Positions 30,890 through 40,267 of a stretch of 64,000 nucleotides of DNA are shown one piece after another. The stretch lies in contig JABCZG010000023.1 of NCBI GenBank assembly GCA_013289835.1, positions 1 through 64,000 on the forward strand, read 5' to 3'. Both the position numbers and the translations under genes were made by a program. The notes beneath the pieces were generated by a model that had not been told where the DNA came from, ran no database searches, and saw only the letters and a program-made list of their open reading frames with translations. The DNA comes from Acidobacteriota bacterium. GTDB taxonomy: Bacteria > Acidobacteriota > Terriglobia > Acidiferrales > UBA7541. Numbering within the stretch: position 1 is the stretch's first letter; every line of letters starts with the position of its first letter.

Positions 30890-31725
30890 GCGACGAGAAC
30901 AAATTCGATCCGCACAAATTCGGGGAGGATCTTCGCGACCAGATCCATAACCGGATTCACGAAAGCATCGGAACGGCGGGCAGCCCTCGAGGTCCGCGGC
31001 GCGGGCCGATGGTGGTTGGCATCCATCTCGGCCGACAAGGCACAAGTGGTCTTTTCTGGGGCGGGCTTCTGGTTCTGGGCGGAGTGGCGCTGCTGCTCGA
31101 TCACATGGGAATCCTCTCCATGGACCGGCTGTGGCGGTTCTGGCCACTGCTCCTGATTTGCGCGGGTATTCCGAACATCATGACGCAGGAGCGTCGCCTG
31201 TGGGGCATTTTGATGATCACAGGAGGGGCGCTACTCCAGTTGAACGAATTGGGCATCTGGCACCTGCGCTGGAACGATATTTGGCCGATTTTCTTGATCG
31301 CCGTCGGGTTGGTGTTGATGTGGAGCGCCATCGAAGCGCGAAATCGGCCTCCCGTGCCTGCGGGCGGAGGCGATCCGCGAACAACACTGAACGAATCCGC
31401 CGTTTTTGGCGGCATTGAGCGGCGCGTGACCACGCAGGATTTTCAGGGAGGCCAAATCACCGCCGTATTTGGCGGTGTCGAGATCGACCTGACCGACGCC
31501 AATATGCAGGCCGACGAAGCCACTCTGGACATCAATGCTATCTTTGGTGGCATCGAGATTCGGCTGCCCGAGACTTGGCAAGTCGCGTTTCGGGGGACGC
31601 CCATTTTTGGGGGTATCTCGGACAAGACACGCATTCGGCGCAGCACGGATCCAAGCGATCCTCGCCGAAAGGTATTAATTCTCTCGGGCGCGGTCATCTT
31701 CGGGGGCGTGGAGATCAAGAACTGA
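30886..31725 (+). CDS. LiaF-like membrane protein (DUF5668 plus cell-wall-response C-terminal domain)
   Basis: The 279-residue protein has four membrane helices in DUF5668 style (FWPLLLICAGIPNI, IWPIFLIAVGLVLMW), at about 50-150. The C-terminal domain has repeated FGGI/FGGVEI turns (AVFGGIERRV, AVFGGVEIDL, AIFGGIEIRLP), as in LiaF, VraT and other cell-wall-active antibiotic response proteins, where the domain forms a beta-helix. By analogy with LiaF it would modulate the histidine kinase encoded next. Translation is coupled to both neighbours. Confidence 0.85.
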   Translation: MSDENKFDPHKFGEDLRDQIHNRIHESIGTAGSPRGPRRGPMVVGIHLGRQGTSGLFWGGLLVLGGVALLLDHMGILSMDRLWRFWPLLLICAGIPNIMTQERRLWGILMITGGALLQLNELGIWHLRWNDIWPIFLIAVGLVLMWSAIEARNRPPVPAGGGDPRTTLNESAVFGGIERRVTTQDFQGGQITAVFGGVEIDLTDANMQADEATLDINAIFGGIEIRLPETWQVAFRGTPIFGGISDKTRIRRSTDPSDPRRKVLILSGAVIFGGVEIKN

Positions 31726-31734
31726 GCCCGTCCG

Positions 31735-32799
31735 ATGCACCCGCTGCTCACTCGCAACCGCTTTGGGCCCTACCTGGTAGCGTGGATTCCGCTGGCGGTG
31801 ATTCTTGCGTTCCTTACAACCGCGGGCGGGACGATACGCTGGGTTGAAGCCGCTGCCATTGTCATTCCTCTTTGCCTTCTTTATGCGTTCATCTGCCTCT
31901 CGGCCTGGTATACGAGCAAGGGCGCTCCCATTCAACCGGAAAACACTCTGCGACTTTTTCTGGGACACATCACAGCTGCGGCGCTCGTGAGTGCTCTGTG
32001 GGTGGGGCTGGCGCTGGCATTGGTCTATTTCCTTGCGAAGACGGCTGCGTTCCAGGGGCTGGACCAGCGCTTTGCGCCGCTCACGCGAATCTTTTTTGCC
32101 GCGGGCTTTTTGCTTTACTTGCTGGCGGTGGCTTCTCACTACGTGATTCTGTCTTTGGAGGCTTCGAGTGAAGCGGAAGCCCGCGTTCTGGAGACCAATA
32201 TCCATGCACGCGACGCAGAGTTGAAAGCGCTGAAGGCTCAGATAAACCCACATTTCTTGTTCAACAGTTTGAATTCCATCAGCGCGTTGACGAGCATCGA
32301 TCCTTCGCGCGCGCGCGATATGTGCGTCCTGCTCGGCGACTTCCTGCGTATGACTCTGGGGTTGGGCGAAAAAACGGTGGTGCGGTTTTCGGAGGAGCTT
32401 GATCTGCTGGAAAAATACCTGGCGATTGAAAAAGTTCGCTTTGGCGAGCGTCTGAAAATGCAGGAGAACATCCAGGAAGAATCCAAGGGTTGCATGCTTC
32501 CACCGTTGCTGCTGCAGCCGCTGGTTGAAAATGCGGTGAAGCACGGAATTGCCAGTCTTCCGGAAGGCGGCCAGGTGCGCCTCAGCGCGGAGCGGCAGAA
32601 TGGCCGCCTCGCGATTCTGGTAGAAAATTCGTGGGACCCTGATGCGCCACCCCGGCGCTCCGGCGGGCGCGGCTTGAAAAATGTCGAGCAGCGGCTGGAG
32701 GCGCGTTACGGGAAGGACGCCAGCCTGCATGTAAGCACCGAAGGCGAACTCTTTCAAGTCAGCCTGTCGCTTCCTGCCGAAAGCGAGGAGAAAGCGTGA
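31735..32799 (+). CDS. LytS-type sensor histidine kinase
   Basis: The 354-residue protein has four predicted membrane helices (about 10-140) without an obvious large sensor domain. It then has the His_kinase phosphoacceptor region LKAQINPHFLFNSLNSI (His near 170) and the ATP-binding LLQPLVENAVKHGI and GGRGLKNVEQRLEARYG boxes. It phosphorylates the LytTR regulator whose GTG overlaps its stop. With the LiaF-like protein it likely reports envelope stress. Confidence 0.92.
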   Translation: MHPLLTRNRFGPYLVAWIPLAVILAFLTTAGGTIRWVEAAAIVIPLCLLYAFICLSAWYTSKGAPIQPENTLRLFLGHITAAALVSALWVGLALALVYFLAKTAAFQGLDQRFAPLTRIFFAAGFLLYLLAVASHYVILSLEASSEAEARVLETNIHARDAELKALKAQINPHFLFNSLNSISALTSIDPSRARDMCVLLGDFLRMTLGLGEKTVVRFSEELDLLEKYLAIEKVRFGERLKMQENIQEESKGCMLPPLLLQPLVENAVKHGIASLPEGGQVRLSAERQNGRLAILVENSWDPDAPPRRSGGRGLKNVEQRLEARYGKDASLHVSTEGELFQVSLSLPAESEEKA

Positions 32800-33560
32800 G
32801 TGCTTCGCACGACAAACGATGGAAGGCGCTTATCGTGGACGATGAGGAACTGGCGCGCCACATCATTCGAGAATTCCTGCAAGCGCATCCGGAGATCGAA
32901 ATCGCGGCGGAATGCGCGAATGGGATGGAAGCAGTCAAGGCCGTCGCGGAGCACAAGCCCAATTTGATTTTTCTCGACGTACAAATGCCCAAGTTGACGG
33001 GCTTCGATGTCCTGGAATTGATTGGTACGGATGTGCCGGTCATTTTCGTGACCGCGTACGACCAATACGCGATGCGGGCTTTCGATGTGCATGCCATCGA
33101 CTATCTATTGAAGCCTATAGGGCGGGAGCGCTTCGACGCTGCGGTGGAACGCGCGAAGAACCGGCTGGGAGAAAAAATGCCGGCGGCTGCGGATCTGGCA
33201 GCCGCCGCCCGGCCACCTCAACAATTCGCGGAGCGCCTCGTCGTCAAGGACGGGACGAAGGTCACCATCATCCCGGTTGGAAAACTCGATTACGCCGAAG
33301 CGCAGGATGACTACGTCGCATTAGCAACCCAGGGAAAGAAGCATCTCAAGCAACAAACGATCGCGGGCGTCGAAGCCAGCCTCAACCCTGCCGACTTTGT
33401 CCGCATCCATCGTTCCTACATCGTGAATCTTGAGCGCGTTGCGCGGATCGAGCCCTACGGAAAGGAAAGCCGACTAGCGATTCTTGCCGACGGCACACGG
33501 CTGCCGGTCAGCCGCTCCGGCTATGCTCGTTTGAAGGCATTGCTTGATGAGCGCAAGTGA
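32796..33560 (+). CDS. LytTR family response regulator
   Basis: The 254-residue protein has a receiver domain with the acidic pair (IVDDEEL), phosphoacceptor Asp in IFLDVQMPKLTGFDVL (about 53), VTAYDQYA and the Lys of YLLKPIGRERF. The LytTR DNA-binding domain at 155-250 (VTIIPVGKLDYAEAQDDYV, FVRIHRSYIVNLERVARIE) contacts direct-repeat promoters. The start is GTG at 32796, four bases inside the kinase gene. It ends at a convergent junction. Confidence 0.93.
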   Translation: MSASHDKRWKALIVDDEELARHIIREFLQAHPEIEIAAECANGMEAVKAVAEHKPNLIFLDVQMPKLTGFDVLELIGTDVPVIFVTAYDQYAMRAFDVHAIDYLLKPIGRERFDAAVERAKNRLGEKMPAAADLAAAARPPQQFAERLVVKDGTKVTIIPVGKLDYAEAQDDYVALATQGKKHLKQQTIAGVEASLNPADFVRIHRSYIVNLERVARIEPYGKESRLAILADGTRLPVSRSGYARLKALLDERK

Positions 33561-33594
33561 CGTTTCAGCGCAAAGGCGTAACGTGAGTTTTTTT
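33561..33594 (+). terminator. Probable terminator between LytTR and dtxR-like genes
   Basis: An imperfect hairpin (ACGTT...GCGC AAAG GCG...AACGT) is followed by a T7 run at 33588-33594. It is placed directly after the regulator stop and reaches the convergent gene's stop. Confidence 0.45.
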
Positions 33595-34261
33595 AGATGG
33601 TCAGCCGTTGGACCCAAATCCGGCTGGTGGCGGGCTTACCAAGGTGCATGGTCTTTCCGCCCGCGCGCAGCGTCATCGTTTCGTCGTACTCGCGCTTCAA
33701 AACTTCTACTTTTGTGGACGGGCGTAACCGAAGCCCTTCTAGAAATTCCAGGAACTGGGCGTCTTTTTCGTAGACGCAGAGGATTTCCGCCGCTTCCTTG
33801 GCGCGCAAATCCGCAAGCAATACCGCTCCTTGCTCCCGGAGCTTGGCGATGCCTCCGCGCATGGGCACGCCATGAGGGCAGCTCTTCTTGTTGCCAAAGC
33901 GTTTCAGCAGAAGAGCTTCCACTTCGGGGGAGATGGCATGTTCCAGCCGCTCGGCTTCATCGTGCGCTTTCGCCCACGAAAGGCCGATTACTTCCGTCAG
34001 TAGCATCTCAGCGAGTTGATGGCGCAGCGCAAGCCGTTCGGCAATCTTGCGGCCTTTCTGCGTGAGGTCGATGCGACCGCTGCGGTCCACTCGCACGTGG
34101 CCATCGCGGGTCATACGCTTCAAAGCGGCGGTCACTGCGGGGGGAGTGACATTGAGTTCCTCGGCCAGGCGCGCGCTGATGGGCGTCTGGTCTTCCTCCA
34201 GCATTTCCCAAATGGCCTTAAGATAATCTTCCTGCGATACGCTGGTTTTTTCCCGCCGCAA
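33593..34261 (-). CDS. DtxR/MntR family metal-dependent repressor
   Basis: The 222-residue protein has an N-terminal winged helix (SQEDYLKAIWEMLEE, then ISARLAEELNVTPPAVTAAL), a dimer/metal domain with HQLAEMLLTEVIGLSW and DEAERLEHAISPEVE, in which His and Glu are iron or manganese ligands, CPHG near 127, and a C-terminal SH3-like domain. It represses metal uptake or related genes when Fe2+ or Mn2+ is abundant. It is the last gene of a minus-strand group with the phosphatase and PdxT. Confidence 0.9.
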   Translation of the reverse strand: MRREKTSVSQEDYLKAIWEMLEEDQTPISARLAEELNVTPPAVTAALKRMTRDGHVRVDRSGRIDLTQKGRKIAERLALRHQLAEMLLTEVIGLSWAKAHDEAERLEHAISPEVEALLLKRFGNKKSCPHGVPMRGGIAKLREQGAVLLADLRAKEAAEILCVYEKDAQFLEFLEGLRLRPSTKVEVLKREYDETMTLRAGGKTMHLGKPATSRIWVQRLTI

Positions 34262-34269
34262 AGGGGCTC

Positions 34270-34740
34270 CTATTTCGCAGACATTCCGTGCTGGCGCTTT
34301 TCGCGCAGGCCAACAGCCAATTGGTTTACCCGCCGTTTGATGCTCTCGAACACTCTCTGGTATGTTCCGGGATCGGCGCCGTAGGGGTCCTCCACGATCC
34401 AGTCCTCGACTTTCGTGTGACCCGCGAAATCGTCACCCCAGGGCTTGCCGGTCATATTGATAACGATGTCCGCGTCTTCATAGATACTGTGAGTCAGCGC
34501 GTCAGACGTGAGCCCGTTCGCGGAGTAGCCGTTTCTTGCCAAAGTGTCCTTAGTCAGCTGGGGGACGGAGCCGAGCGGCTCCAACCCCGCGCTCGATGGC
34601 TGCATGACATCCGCCGCGTCATAACGGGCAACGGCCTCGGCTATGGGACTTCGGCAGGCATTTCCCACACACACGAACAAAACTTTTGTCCGGCTTGAGG
34701 CGTGCGCATCGGGCTTTGAATCGCTTGCCTTTTTCATCAT
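34270..34740 (-). CDS. Low-molecular-weight phosphotyrosine phosphatase / arsenate reductase-type protein
   Basis: The 156-residue protein carries the LMW-PTP loop LFVCVGNACRSPIAEA (CX5R near 27-33) and the general-acid Asp in VEDPYGADP. Arsenate reductases of the ArsC (Spx-independent) class use the same fold plus additional C-terminal cysteines, which are absent here, so tyrosine or arginine phosphatase activity is more likely. It overlaps pdxT by ATGA. The substrate is unknown. Confidence 0.8.
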   Translation of the reverse strand: MMKKASDSKPDAHASSRTKVLFVCVGNACRSPIAEAVARYDAADVMQPSSAGLEPLGSVPQLTKDTLARNGYSANGLTSDALTHSIYEDADIVINMTGKPWGDDFAGHTKVEDWIVEDPYGADPGTYQRVFESIKRRVNQLAVGLREKRQHGMSAK

Positions 34741-35339
34741 TTGGACTTAGCGCTGCCTGTCGCGGGACTTGTGCCGTTGGCCGCGAGACTTAGAAAATGC
34801 TGATGAACGGTGGTGTCGTCCGTGAGTTCGGGATGGAACGTGGCGGCCATGATGTGCCCATGCTGCACGAGGGCCGGCTTGCCACCGTATTCCGCCAGGA
34901 CTTCAACGTCCGGTCCGGCGTGTTCAATGATGGGGCCACGGATGAATACCATCTCGAGAGGTTCTTTCTTCAATTTCGACGGGCCGCTGACCACATCACT
35001 GGCTACCTGGCGCCCATATCCATTGCGCAACACTGTCATATCGAGAAGTTTTAGTGAATCCTGTTTTGGATTACGGACTTCGTTAGCTAGTAAGATAGCA
35101 CCAGCGCACGTTCCGAAGATAGCACCACCTCGGCGGGCAAACTGCTGGATCTTTTCCGCAAGGCCTTCTTCCTGCAAGAATTGCAATTGCGTCGTACTTT
35201 CCCCGCCGGGAAGAATCAGACCGTTGCAGCCTTCCAGGCCGGCAGGGGTGCGCACCTCGACGGTATCCACGCCGAGTTGATGCAGTATTGCAGCGTGTGC
35301 TTCAAAATCTCCTTGCACGGCCAGGATACCGATTTTCAC
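34737..35339 (-). CDS. pdxT: Pyridoxal 5'-phosphate synthase glutaminase subunit PdxT
   Basis: The 200-residue class I glutamine amidotransferase feeds ammonia to PdxS. It has GILAVQGDFEAHAAIL, oxyanion LILPGGESTTQ, nucleophile Cys in IFGTCAGAILLA (about 80) and the His-Glu dyad in AATFHPELTDD (about 170). I chose GTG 35339 (VKIGILAVQGD) because the upstream extension lacks family similarity and GGGGATGAG lies before it. It sits 132 bases after pdxS on the same strand, the usual partner arrangement. Confidence 0.93.
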   Translation of the reverse strand: MKIGILAVQGDFEAHAAILHQLGVDTVEVRTPAGLEGCNGLILPGGESTTQLQFLQEEGLAEKIQQFARRGGAIFGTCAGAILLANEVRNPKQDSLKLLDMTVLRNGYGRQVASDVVSGPSKLKKEPLEMVFIRGPIIEHAGPDVEVLAEYGGKPALVQHGHIMAATFHPELTDDTTVHQHFLSLAANGTSPATGSAKSK

Positions 35340-35471
35340 CTTCTCATCCCCTGCTCTAGTTCCTCGGAAGATAGAAATACGCATTGCGGAGACTTCATGT
35401 TCCATGAATCAGAGGGTTTGGAAGCGTAGCTTTAGAACAAAAGAACAATTACACGCGGTTCAGAACTTTTT

Positions 35472-36392
35472 TCACCAGCCCCGCGTGGACAGCATGTCTT
35501 TTTCTTCCATCTGGCGAATGTCCAGACCCTTCATGGCCTCGCCCAGTTCTTCGTGGGCTTCCAGGACGGCTTTCGGATCTTCAAAGTGAGTCGTAGCTTT
35601 GACAACGGCCTTTGCACGGGCCTCGGGGTCACTGGACTTGAAAATTCCTGAGCCAACGAAAACTGCTTCCGCCCCGAGTTTGCGGACGAGCACCGCGTCC
35701 GCAGGGGTGGCAATGCCGCCGGCGGAGAAATTCGGCACCGGTAGCTTGCCCGTTTTGGCGATCTGGCGGATCAAATCGAGCGGCGCGCCAAGTTCCTTGG
35801 CCTCATGCATCAGCTCGTCTTCGCGCATGGTGGTCAGTTTCTTCATTTGGCTGACGATTGTGCGCATGTGGCGAACGGCCTCGACCACGTTGCCAGAACC
35901 CGCTTCGCCTTTGGTGCGAATCATCGCTGCGCCTTCGGCGATGCGCCGCAGCGCTTCGCCCAGATTGCGCGCGCCACAAACAAACGGCACGCGATAATCG
36001 TGTTTCCAGATGTGATTCTCTTCGTCCGCGGGAGTCAGCACTTCGCTCTCATCAATAAAATCGACCTCCAGCGCTTGCAGCACTTCCGCTTCAGCAAAGT
36101 GGCCGATACGAACCTTGGCCATCACCGGAATCGTCACGGTCGCCATAATTTCACGAATCACTTTGATCGAGGCCATGCGCGCCACCCCGCCTTCTTTGCG
36201 GATATCGGAGGGCACGCGCTCCAGCGCCATTACCGCACAGGCGCCCGCGTTCTCGGCAATTTTGGCCTGCTCGGCGTTGGTCACGTCCATGATAACGCCA
36301 CCCTTGAGCATTTCGGCCAAGCCGACTTTCACGCGCCACTCGTTCGAGCCTTTATTCCCGTTGCCGCTGCCATTAACTTTCTTCGCGTCCAT
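35472..36392 (-). CDS. pdxS: Pyridoxal 5'-phosphate synthase lyase subunit PdxS
   Basis: The 306-residue TIM-barrel protein condenses ribose 5-phosphate, glyceraldehyde 3-phosphate and PdxT-derived ammonia into PLP. It is one of the most conserved proteins: GGVIMDVTNAEQAKIAE, ALERVPSDIR, the active-site Lys of PVMAKVRIGHF and the phosphate-binding NFSAGGIATPADA. The first 20 residues are glycine/asparagine-rich. It forms a vitamin B6 pair with the following pdxT. Confidence 0.96.
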   Translation of the reverse strand: MDAKKVNGSGNGNKGSNEWRVKVGLAEMLKGGVIMDVTNAEQAKIAENAGACAVMALERVPSDIRKEGGVARMASIKVIREIMATVTIPVMAKVRIGHFAEAEVLQALEVDFIDESEVLTPADEENHIWKHDYRVPFVCGARNLGEALRRIAEGAAMIRTKGEAGSGNVVEAVRHMRTIVSQMKKLTTMREDELMHEAKELGAPLDLIRQIAKTGKLPVPNFSAGGIATPADAVLVRKLGAEAVFVGSGIFKSSDPEARAKAVVKATTHFEDPKAVLEAHEELGEAMKGLDIRQMEEKDMLSTRGW

Positions 36393-36450
36393 TTCGCTTC
36401 TCCTCTCGTTCCTTGAACTTTTCGACGGCGGTAGGCCGTTAAATCTCGAT

Positions 36451-36873
36451 TCACTTCTGCCCGATCACCACGAACCGGGCCCTGCCTCTCGCCAAGACTT
36501 GGCCCGCTGCATCGCGAATTTCGGCGGCCATGAACAGGTTTCTTCCCTTCTGTTCCGTCTCGTATCCCTCGACGATAATTTCATTCAGGACGTTAACCGG
36601 CTTCAGATACTCCACGGTTAGTTCGGCAGTCACTGCACGGGCTTCTCGAAACCGGCAGACTTTGCCCATAGCTTCATCGAGAAGCACCGCGATAATTCCT
36701 CCGTGCCCAAATCCCGCCCCGCCCTGATATCTCTCGCCCAAAACAAAGCGGCCTACGATCTTGCGATTCGCATTGTCTTGTTCGAACGTCAATTTCATGC
36801 CGGCGGCATTGTCCCCCCCGCAGCCAAAGCATTTGTTCGTCGGGTTCGGCTCCAGCCTGATCGTCTCGCTCAA
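36451..36873 (-). CDS. Hotdog-fold thioesterase (PaaI/YbgC-like)
   Basis: The 140-residue protein has a hotdog fold with the PaaI-type helix GFGHGGIIAVLLDEAMG near 55-70, where His and Glu/Asp are active, and an N-terminal CFGCGG pair. It should hydrolyse an acyl-CoA thioester; the natural acyl chain is unknown. It lies upstream of pdxS, separated by 58 bases, on the same strand. Confidence 0.85.
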   Translation of the reverse strand: MSETIRLEPNPTNKCFGCGGDNAAGMKLTFEQDNANRKIVGRFVLGERYQGGAGFGHGGIIAVLLDEAMGKVCRFREARAVTAELTVEYLKPVNVLNEIIVEGYETEQKGRNLFMAAEIRDAAGQVLARGRARFVVIGQK

Positions 36874-36925
36874 ATCGCTCCCTCGCCGGCCTTTCCTTAT
36901 CTCGTTACTTCATTACTTCCCATGC

Positions 36926-38470
36926 TCAGACCAGTGCCACTCGGCTGCGTTCCGCTCGCCGCACTCCACGCTGACGCTTGCGCATCTCGATGCGCAGCAA
37001 GTCCGCCAGCGTCGCGACACCGCGTGCGATCTGCTTCTCATCCAGACTGGCAAAGCCGAGCCGCAGCGTATTTGGCAGCGGCCCCTGCACGTAAAAATAG
37101 CGCCCCGGCGCGAAGAGCACGCCGCGCTCTTTCACGTGAATGAGAAGTTCGCTGGCATCGAAGCCGGGGGGCAATTCCAGCCACAGGCACATGCCGCCCT
37201 CGGGCTTCGTCCAACGCGTGCCCTCCGGCATGTTCTTGCGGAGAGCTTCATCCAGCGCCGCGAGCCGCGAGGTATAGACCATCCGCATCTTCGCGAGGTG
37301 CTTGGTAAAGAGCCCGCGCCGCAAAAACTCCGCAAGCGTGGCTTGCGCCAGTTGATCGGTGTGCAGATCCGTTGTTTGCTTCACGATGCGCAGCCGTTCA
37401 ATCGCCGCCGCGGGGGCAACGATCCATCCAACGCGCAGGCCGGGAAACGCGACCTTCGCGAAGCTGTCGATGTGGATGACCAGGTTCGAACGATCGAGCT
37501 GCTTCAAGGAAGGCACGCGCTCCTCACGCGAGTGCAAGCGCGCGTAAATGTGATCTTCAACCACCGGGACCTGGTGCCGCCCGGCCAGTTCCAGGAGCTT
37601 TCGGCGCGAGGCCATCGGCATCGAAGTTCCGGTTGGATTATGGAAATCTGGCGTCACGACAATTAGTTTCACCCGATTGGCGGCCAAGGTCGCTTCCAGC
37701 GCCTCCAGGTCGAGCCCGAGTATTGTACCCGGCTCGGCATGCGTTCGTATCGGCACGCTCAGACAGCGTGCGCGTGCTCCGTGGAAAATGGCCACCGCTC
37801 CCGGATACGTCGGATTTTCCATGATCACGGAATCGCCGGGGCGGACAAAGGCTTTGCTGATCAGGTCCAGCGACTGCTGGCACCCATCGGTGATGAGCAG
37901 GTTTTCGTCTTTCGCGGGAATGCCGTCGCGATGCAGCATCTCGAGCAACGCTTCTTTCAGCGGTGGATAGCCGTCCGAAGGGCCAAGATTCAACACTTCC
38001 GAAGCTTCGCGCCGCAGCACGGCGTTTACGCAGGCTTGCAACTCTTCAACGGGGAAAAATTCCTCCGCGGGACGCGCCATCACGAATGATAGGGCATCTT
38101 CCGGCACGTTGGCGGTGAGACGGCTGAGGATCTCTTCGCCGCGTTCGTCGGCAAACAGCAACTCCCAGCGGATTCCATCATTGCCATTCAAGACCGGCGG
38201 CGCAGGAGGCGTGATCTTCAAACCGTTGCCGTTGCCTCTAATGAAGGTGCCGCGGCCGACGTGCCCTTGAATGAGTCCTTCCGATTCCAGTTCGGCGTAG
38301 GCGTTTGCCACTGTCGTGCGATGCACGCCCAGCATGGTGGCCAGTTCACGGCTGGCAGGGATGCGATCGCCGGGACGCAAATCTCCGGCGTGAACGAGGG
38401 CGCGCAATTGATCGCGAAGCTGGATGTAGAGCGGAACGTGGCTTTGCGGCTGGAGTTGGAGTGGAAGCAT
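36926..38470 (-). CDS. MocR-type GntR/aminotransferase regulator
   Basis: The 514-residue protein has an N-terminal GntR winged helix (about 10-80: YIQLRDQLRALVHAGDLRPG, RELATMLGVHRTTVANAY), a linker, and a fold-type I aminotransferase-like domain with the PLP lysine in IDSFAKVAFPGLRVGW near 320. MocR proteins such as PdxR bind PLP and often control vitamin B6 genes; pdxST lies nearby, so this may be a PdxR analogue. A GabR-like role is the alternative. Confidence 0.88.
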   Translation of the reverse strand: MLPLQLQPQSHVPLYIQLRDQLRALVHAGDLRPGDRIPASRELATMLGVHRTTVANAYAELESEGLIQGHVGRGTFIRGNGNGLKITPPAPPVLNGNDGIRWELLFADERGEEILSRLTANVPEDALSFVMARPAEEFFPVEELQACVNAVLRREASEVLNLGPSDGYPPLKEALLEMLHRDGIPAKDENLLITDGCQQSLDLISKAFVRPGDSVIMENPTYPGAVAIFHGARARCLSVPIRTHAEPGTILGLDLEALEATLAANRVKLIVVTPDFHNPTGTSMPMASRRKLLELAGRHQVPVVEDHIYARLHSREERVPSLKQLDRSNLVIHIDSFAKVAFPGLRVGWIVAPAAAIERLRIVKQTTDLHTDQLAQATLAEFLRRGLFTKHLAKMRMVYTSRLAALDEALRKNMPEGTRWTKPEGGMCLWLELPPGFDASELLIHVKERGVLFAPGRYFYVQGPLPNTLRLGFASLDEKQIARGVATLADLLRIEMRKRQRGVRRAERSRVALV

Positions 38471-38567
38471 TGTCTCTCACCCTCAGCCAATTTTACCAGA
38501 CATTGGCCTCATGCAAGAGCCAATTTGTCTCCAGGAAGGGAGTAAGCTTGCGCCCCTCATTTCGCGC

Positions 38568-40094
38568 TCACGGAGAGGGCGGCTTATAGCCGATGCGGCC
38601 GTTCTTCTCGCCGGAGACCAGGTCACGGATGCACAGCTTCGTCAGGTCGCCCGCATCGCACTGATAAATCTCCTTGAGTGGAAGCTCCTCGTCCTGCATT
38701 TCATGCTCCCCCGATTCCATCTCCTCCGAATCGTCGGAGGAAGCCGTGGCAACGCGGCTGCCGGGGCGCACACGAACCCGGAATTCTCCGGACGCCGGTT
38801 CGTAATTCGCGTAGTTGAAGCAATGGCCGATGCAGGCACGGTCCACTGCGTGCCCGATGAACGACACGCGCGACCCTGTCGGCGCCCAGACGGTCGGTAT
38901 CACCCTCGTTCCGGCCGGGAGTGTCTTCGTAATCGATTCCGCGTTGGCCTCCAGCCGGTTGAGCCACTCTGTGTCCTGCCACAAGAAGCCAAAGAAGACC
39001 AGCGCGCAGGCCGCGAATCCTGCGAAATGCCACCTGCGAGGGTTTAGAGAACCCATGAAGCACAGACCGAAAATGGCCGAAACGGTTGTTAATCGAGAAC
39101 CGAGCAACCCAATCCAGCCGGAATAGAGCGATAGATGAAAATTTTCTGGCAGAAGCATGATGGCGCAAAACGCAAGCGCGTACAGTTCGAAAGCCAATGC
39201 AAACGGCTTCCACCAAGCGACTTCCTTTCTCCGCGCAATGATATCGGCCCCTGCGAAAAAAACGCCGAGGAAGAAGGCCACGCCAGCCAGCCAATAATAC
39301 CGTTCCCCATATAGCGCCAGTTGATCTGCTCCGTTGTAGACATAGAATGGGCCGCGGTACCAATCCGCTACATATTTCTCCGCATGCCACATCATGAATT
39401 GGTTCGCCGCGACAAGGATCCCCAAAACTGTCAACGGCAGAATCACTTTCCACCAACCCGGCACGATATTTCTGAGCCTGGTGTACATCAGAGTTCCAAT
39501 CAACCAGAGAAACCCGATGGGGTGAGCCAGCAATGTGATGGGAACAAGGAACGCTCCAATCACCCAGCCAACTCCGCGCGGCCGGCAGAAAAGCGCCAGA
39601 CTGAAACACGCCAGTCCCAGCGAGAGGTAGTAGTTCATGAAGCCCATGTTGAAGGAATAGCCGTAGGCCAGCATGGCGATGCAAGGCGTGAGAAGCCAGG
39701 GCGGCTTCTCTGTGATCGCCGCAACGAAAGCAAACACTCCCCAGAAGAAAATCAAGACGCAGATACCGACGATGATTTTCTGCGCCGCGGGGAAACCCAC
39801 CACTTTTGCGATGCGGCTGAGAGCTACGTCGAATAAAATATTGTCCCACTGCTTCGCGAGGTAGAGTCCCGGCGCCTGCCCTTTTTCGATGAGTTGCGCG
39901 AGCCAGGCATTGTAAACGTGGCTCGCCAGGTCTCCTGCTTCGATGCGCCGATGCCAGAAGCACGGAATCAGAACCACGGCGGAGATCGCCAGAATCAACC
40001 AGCGCCGTTTGCGCACAAACATCGCGGGGGAATTTTCGGCGTTCCAGCCGCGCGCCCAAGTTTCGAAAATATCCTGCAGTGGCCCCATCTCCAT
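38568..40094 (-). CDS. Polytopic membrane protein, glycosyltransferase-like
   Basis: The 508-residue protein has about ten to eleven membrane helices, an early loop with an Asp (RRIEAGDLASHVYNAWLAQL) reminiscent of the DxD/GD loop of GT-C enzymes, and a soluble C-terminal tail from about 420. A role moving sugars from polyprenyl carriers is possible, but no catalytic residues are certain. A start at residue 26 (MFVRKRRWLI) is also possible. It stands alone upstream of the MocR gene. Confidence 0.7.
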   Translation of the reverse strand: MEMGPLQDIFETWARGWNAENSPAMFVRKRRWLILAISAVVLIPCFWHRRIEAGDLASHVYNAWLAQLIEKGQAPGLYLAKQWDNILFDVALSRIAKVVGFPAAQKIIVGICVLIFFWGVFAFVAAITEKPPWLLTPCIAMLAYGYSFNMGFMNYYLSLGLACFSLALFCRPRGVGWVIGAFLVPITLLAHPIGFLWLIGTLMYTRLRNIVPGWWKVILPLTVLGILVAANQFMMWHAEKYVADWYRGPFYVYNGADQLALYGERYYWLAGVAFFLGVFFAGADIIARRKEVAWWKPFALAFELYALAFCAIMLLPENFHLSLYSGWIGLLGSRLTTVSAIFGLCFMGSLNPRRWHFAGFAACALVFFGFLWQDTEWLNRLEANAESITKTLPAGTRVIPTVWAPTGSRVSFIGHAVDRACIGHCFNYANYEPASGEFRVRVRPGSRVATASSDDSEEMESGEHEMQDEELPLKEIYQCDAGDLTKLCIRDLVSGEKNGRIGYKPPSP

Positions 40095-40267
40095 CCTCGC
40101 CGCGCCCCGTTACGCAAGCGCGACATTTTACTTGCACCGTGCCTTCTCGACCCACATTAATCGCGCGGGCATAGGCCCATTTCTGCCCTTTCGTCCAGTA
40201 TCCCTGGCGCACTTCACCGCTCACACTGATAGCAGCATTACGTTGCTCTCGGTGTGTGCCAGCGGCC

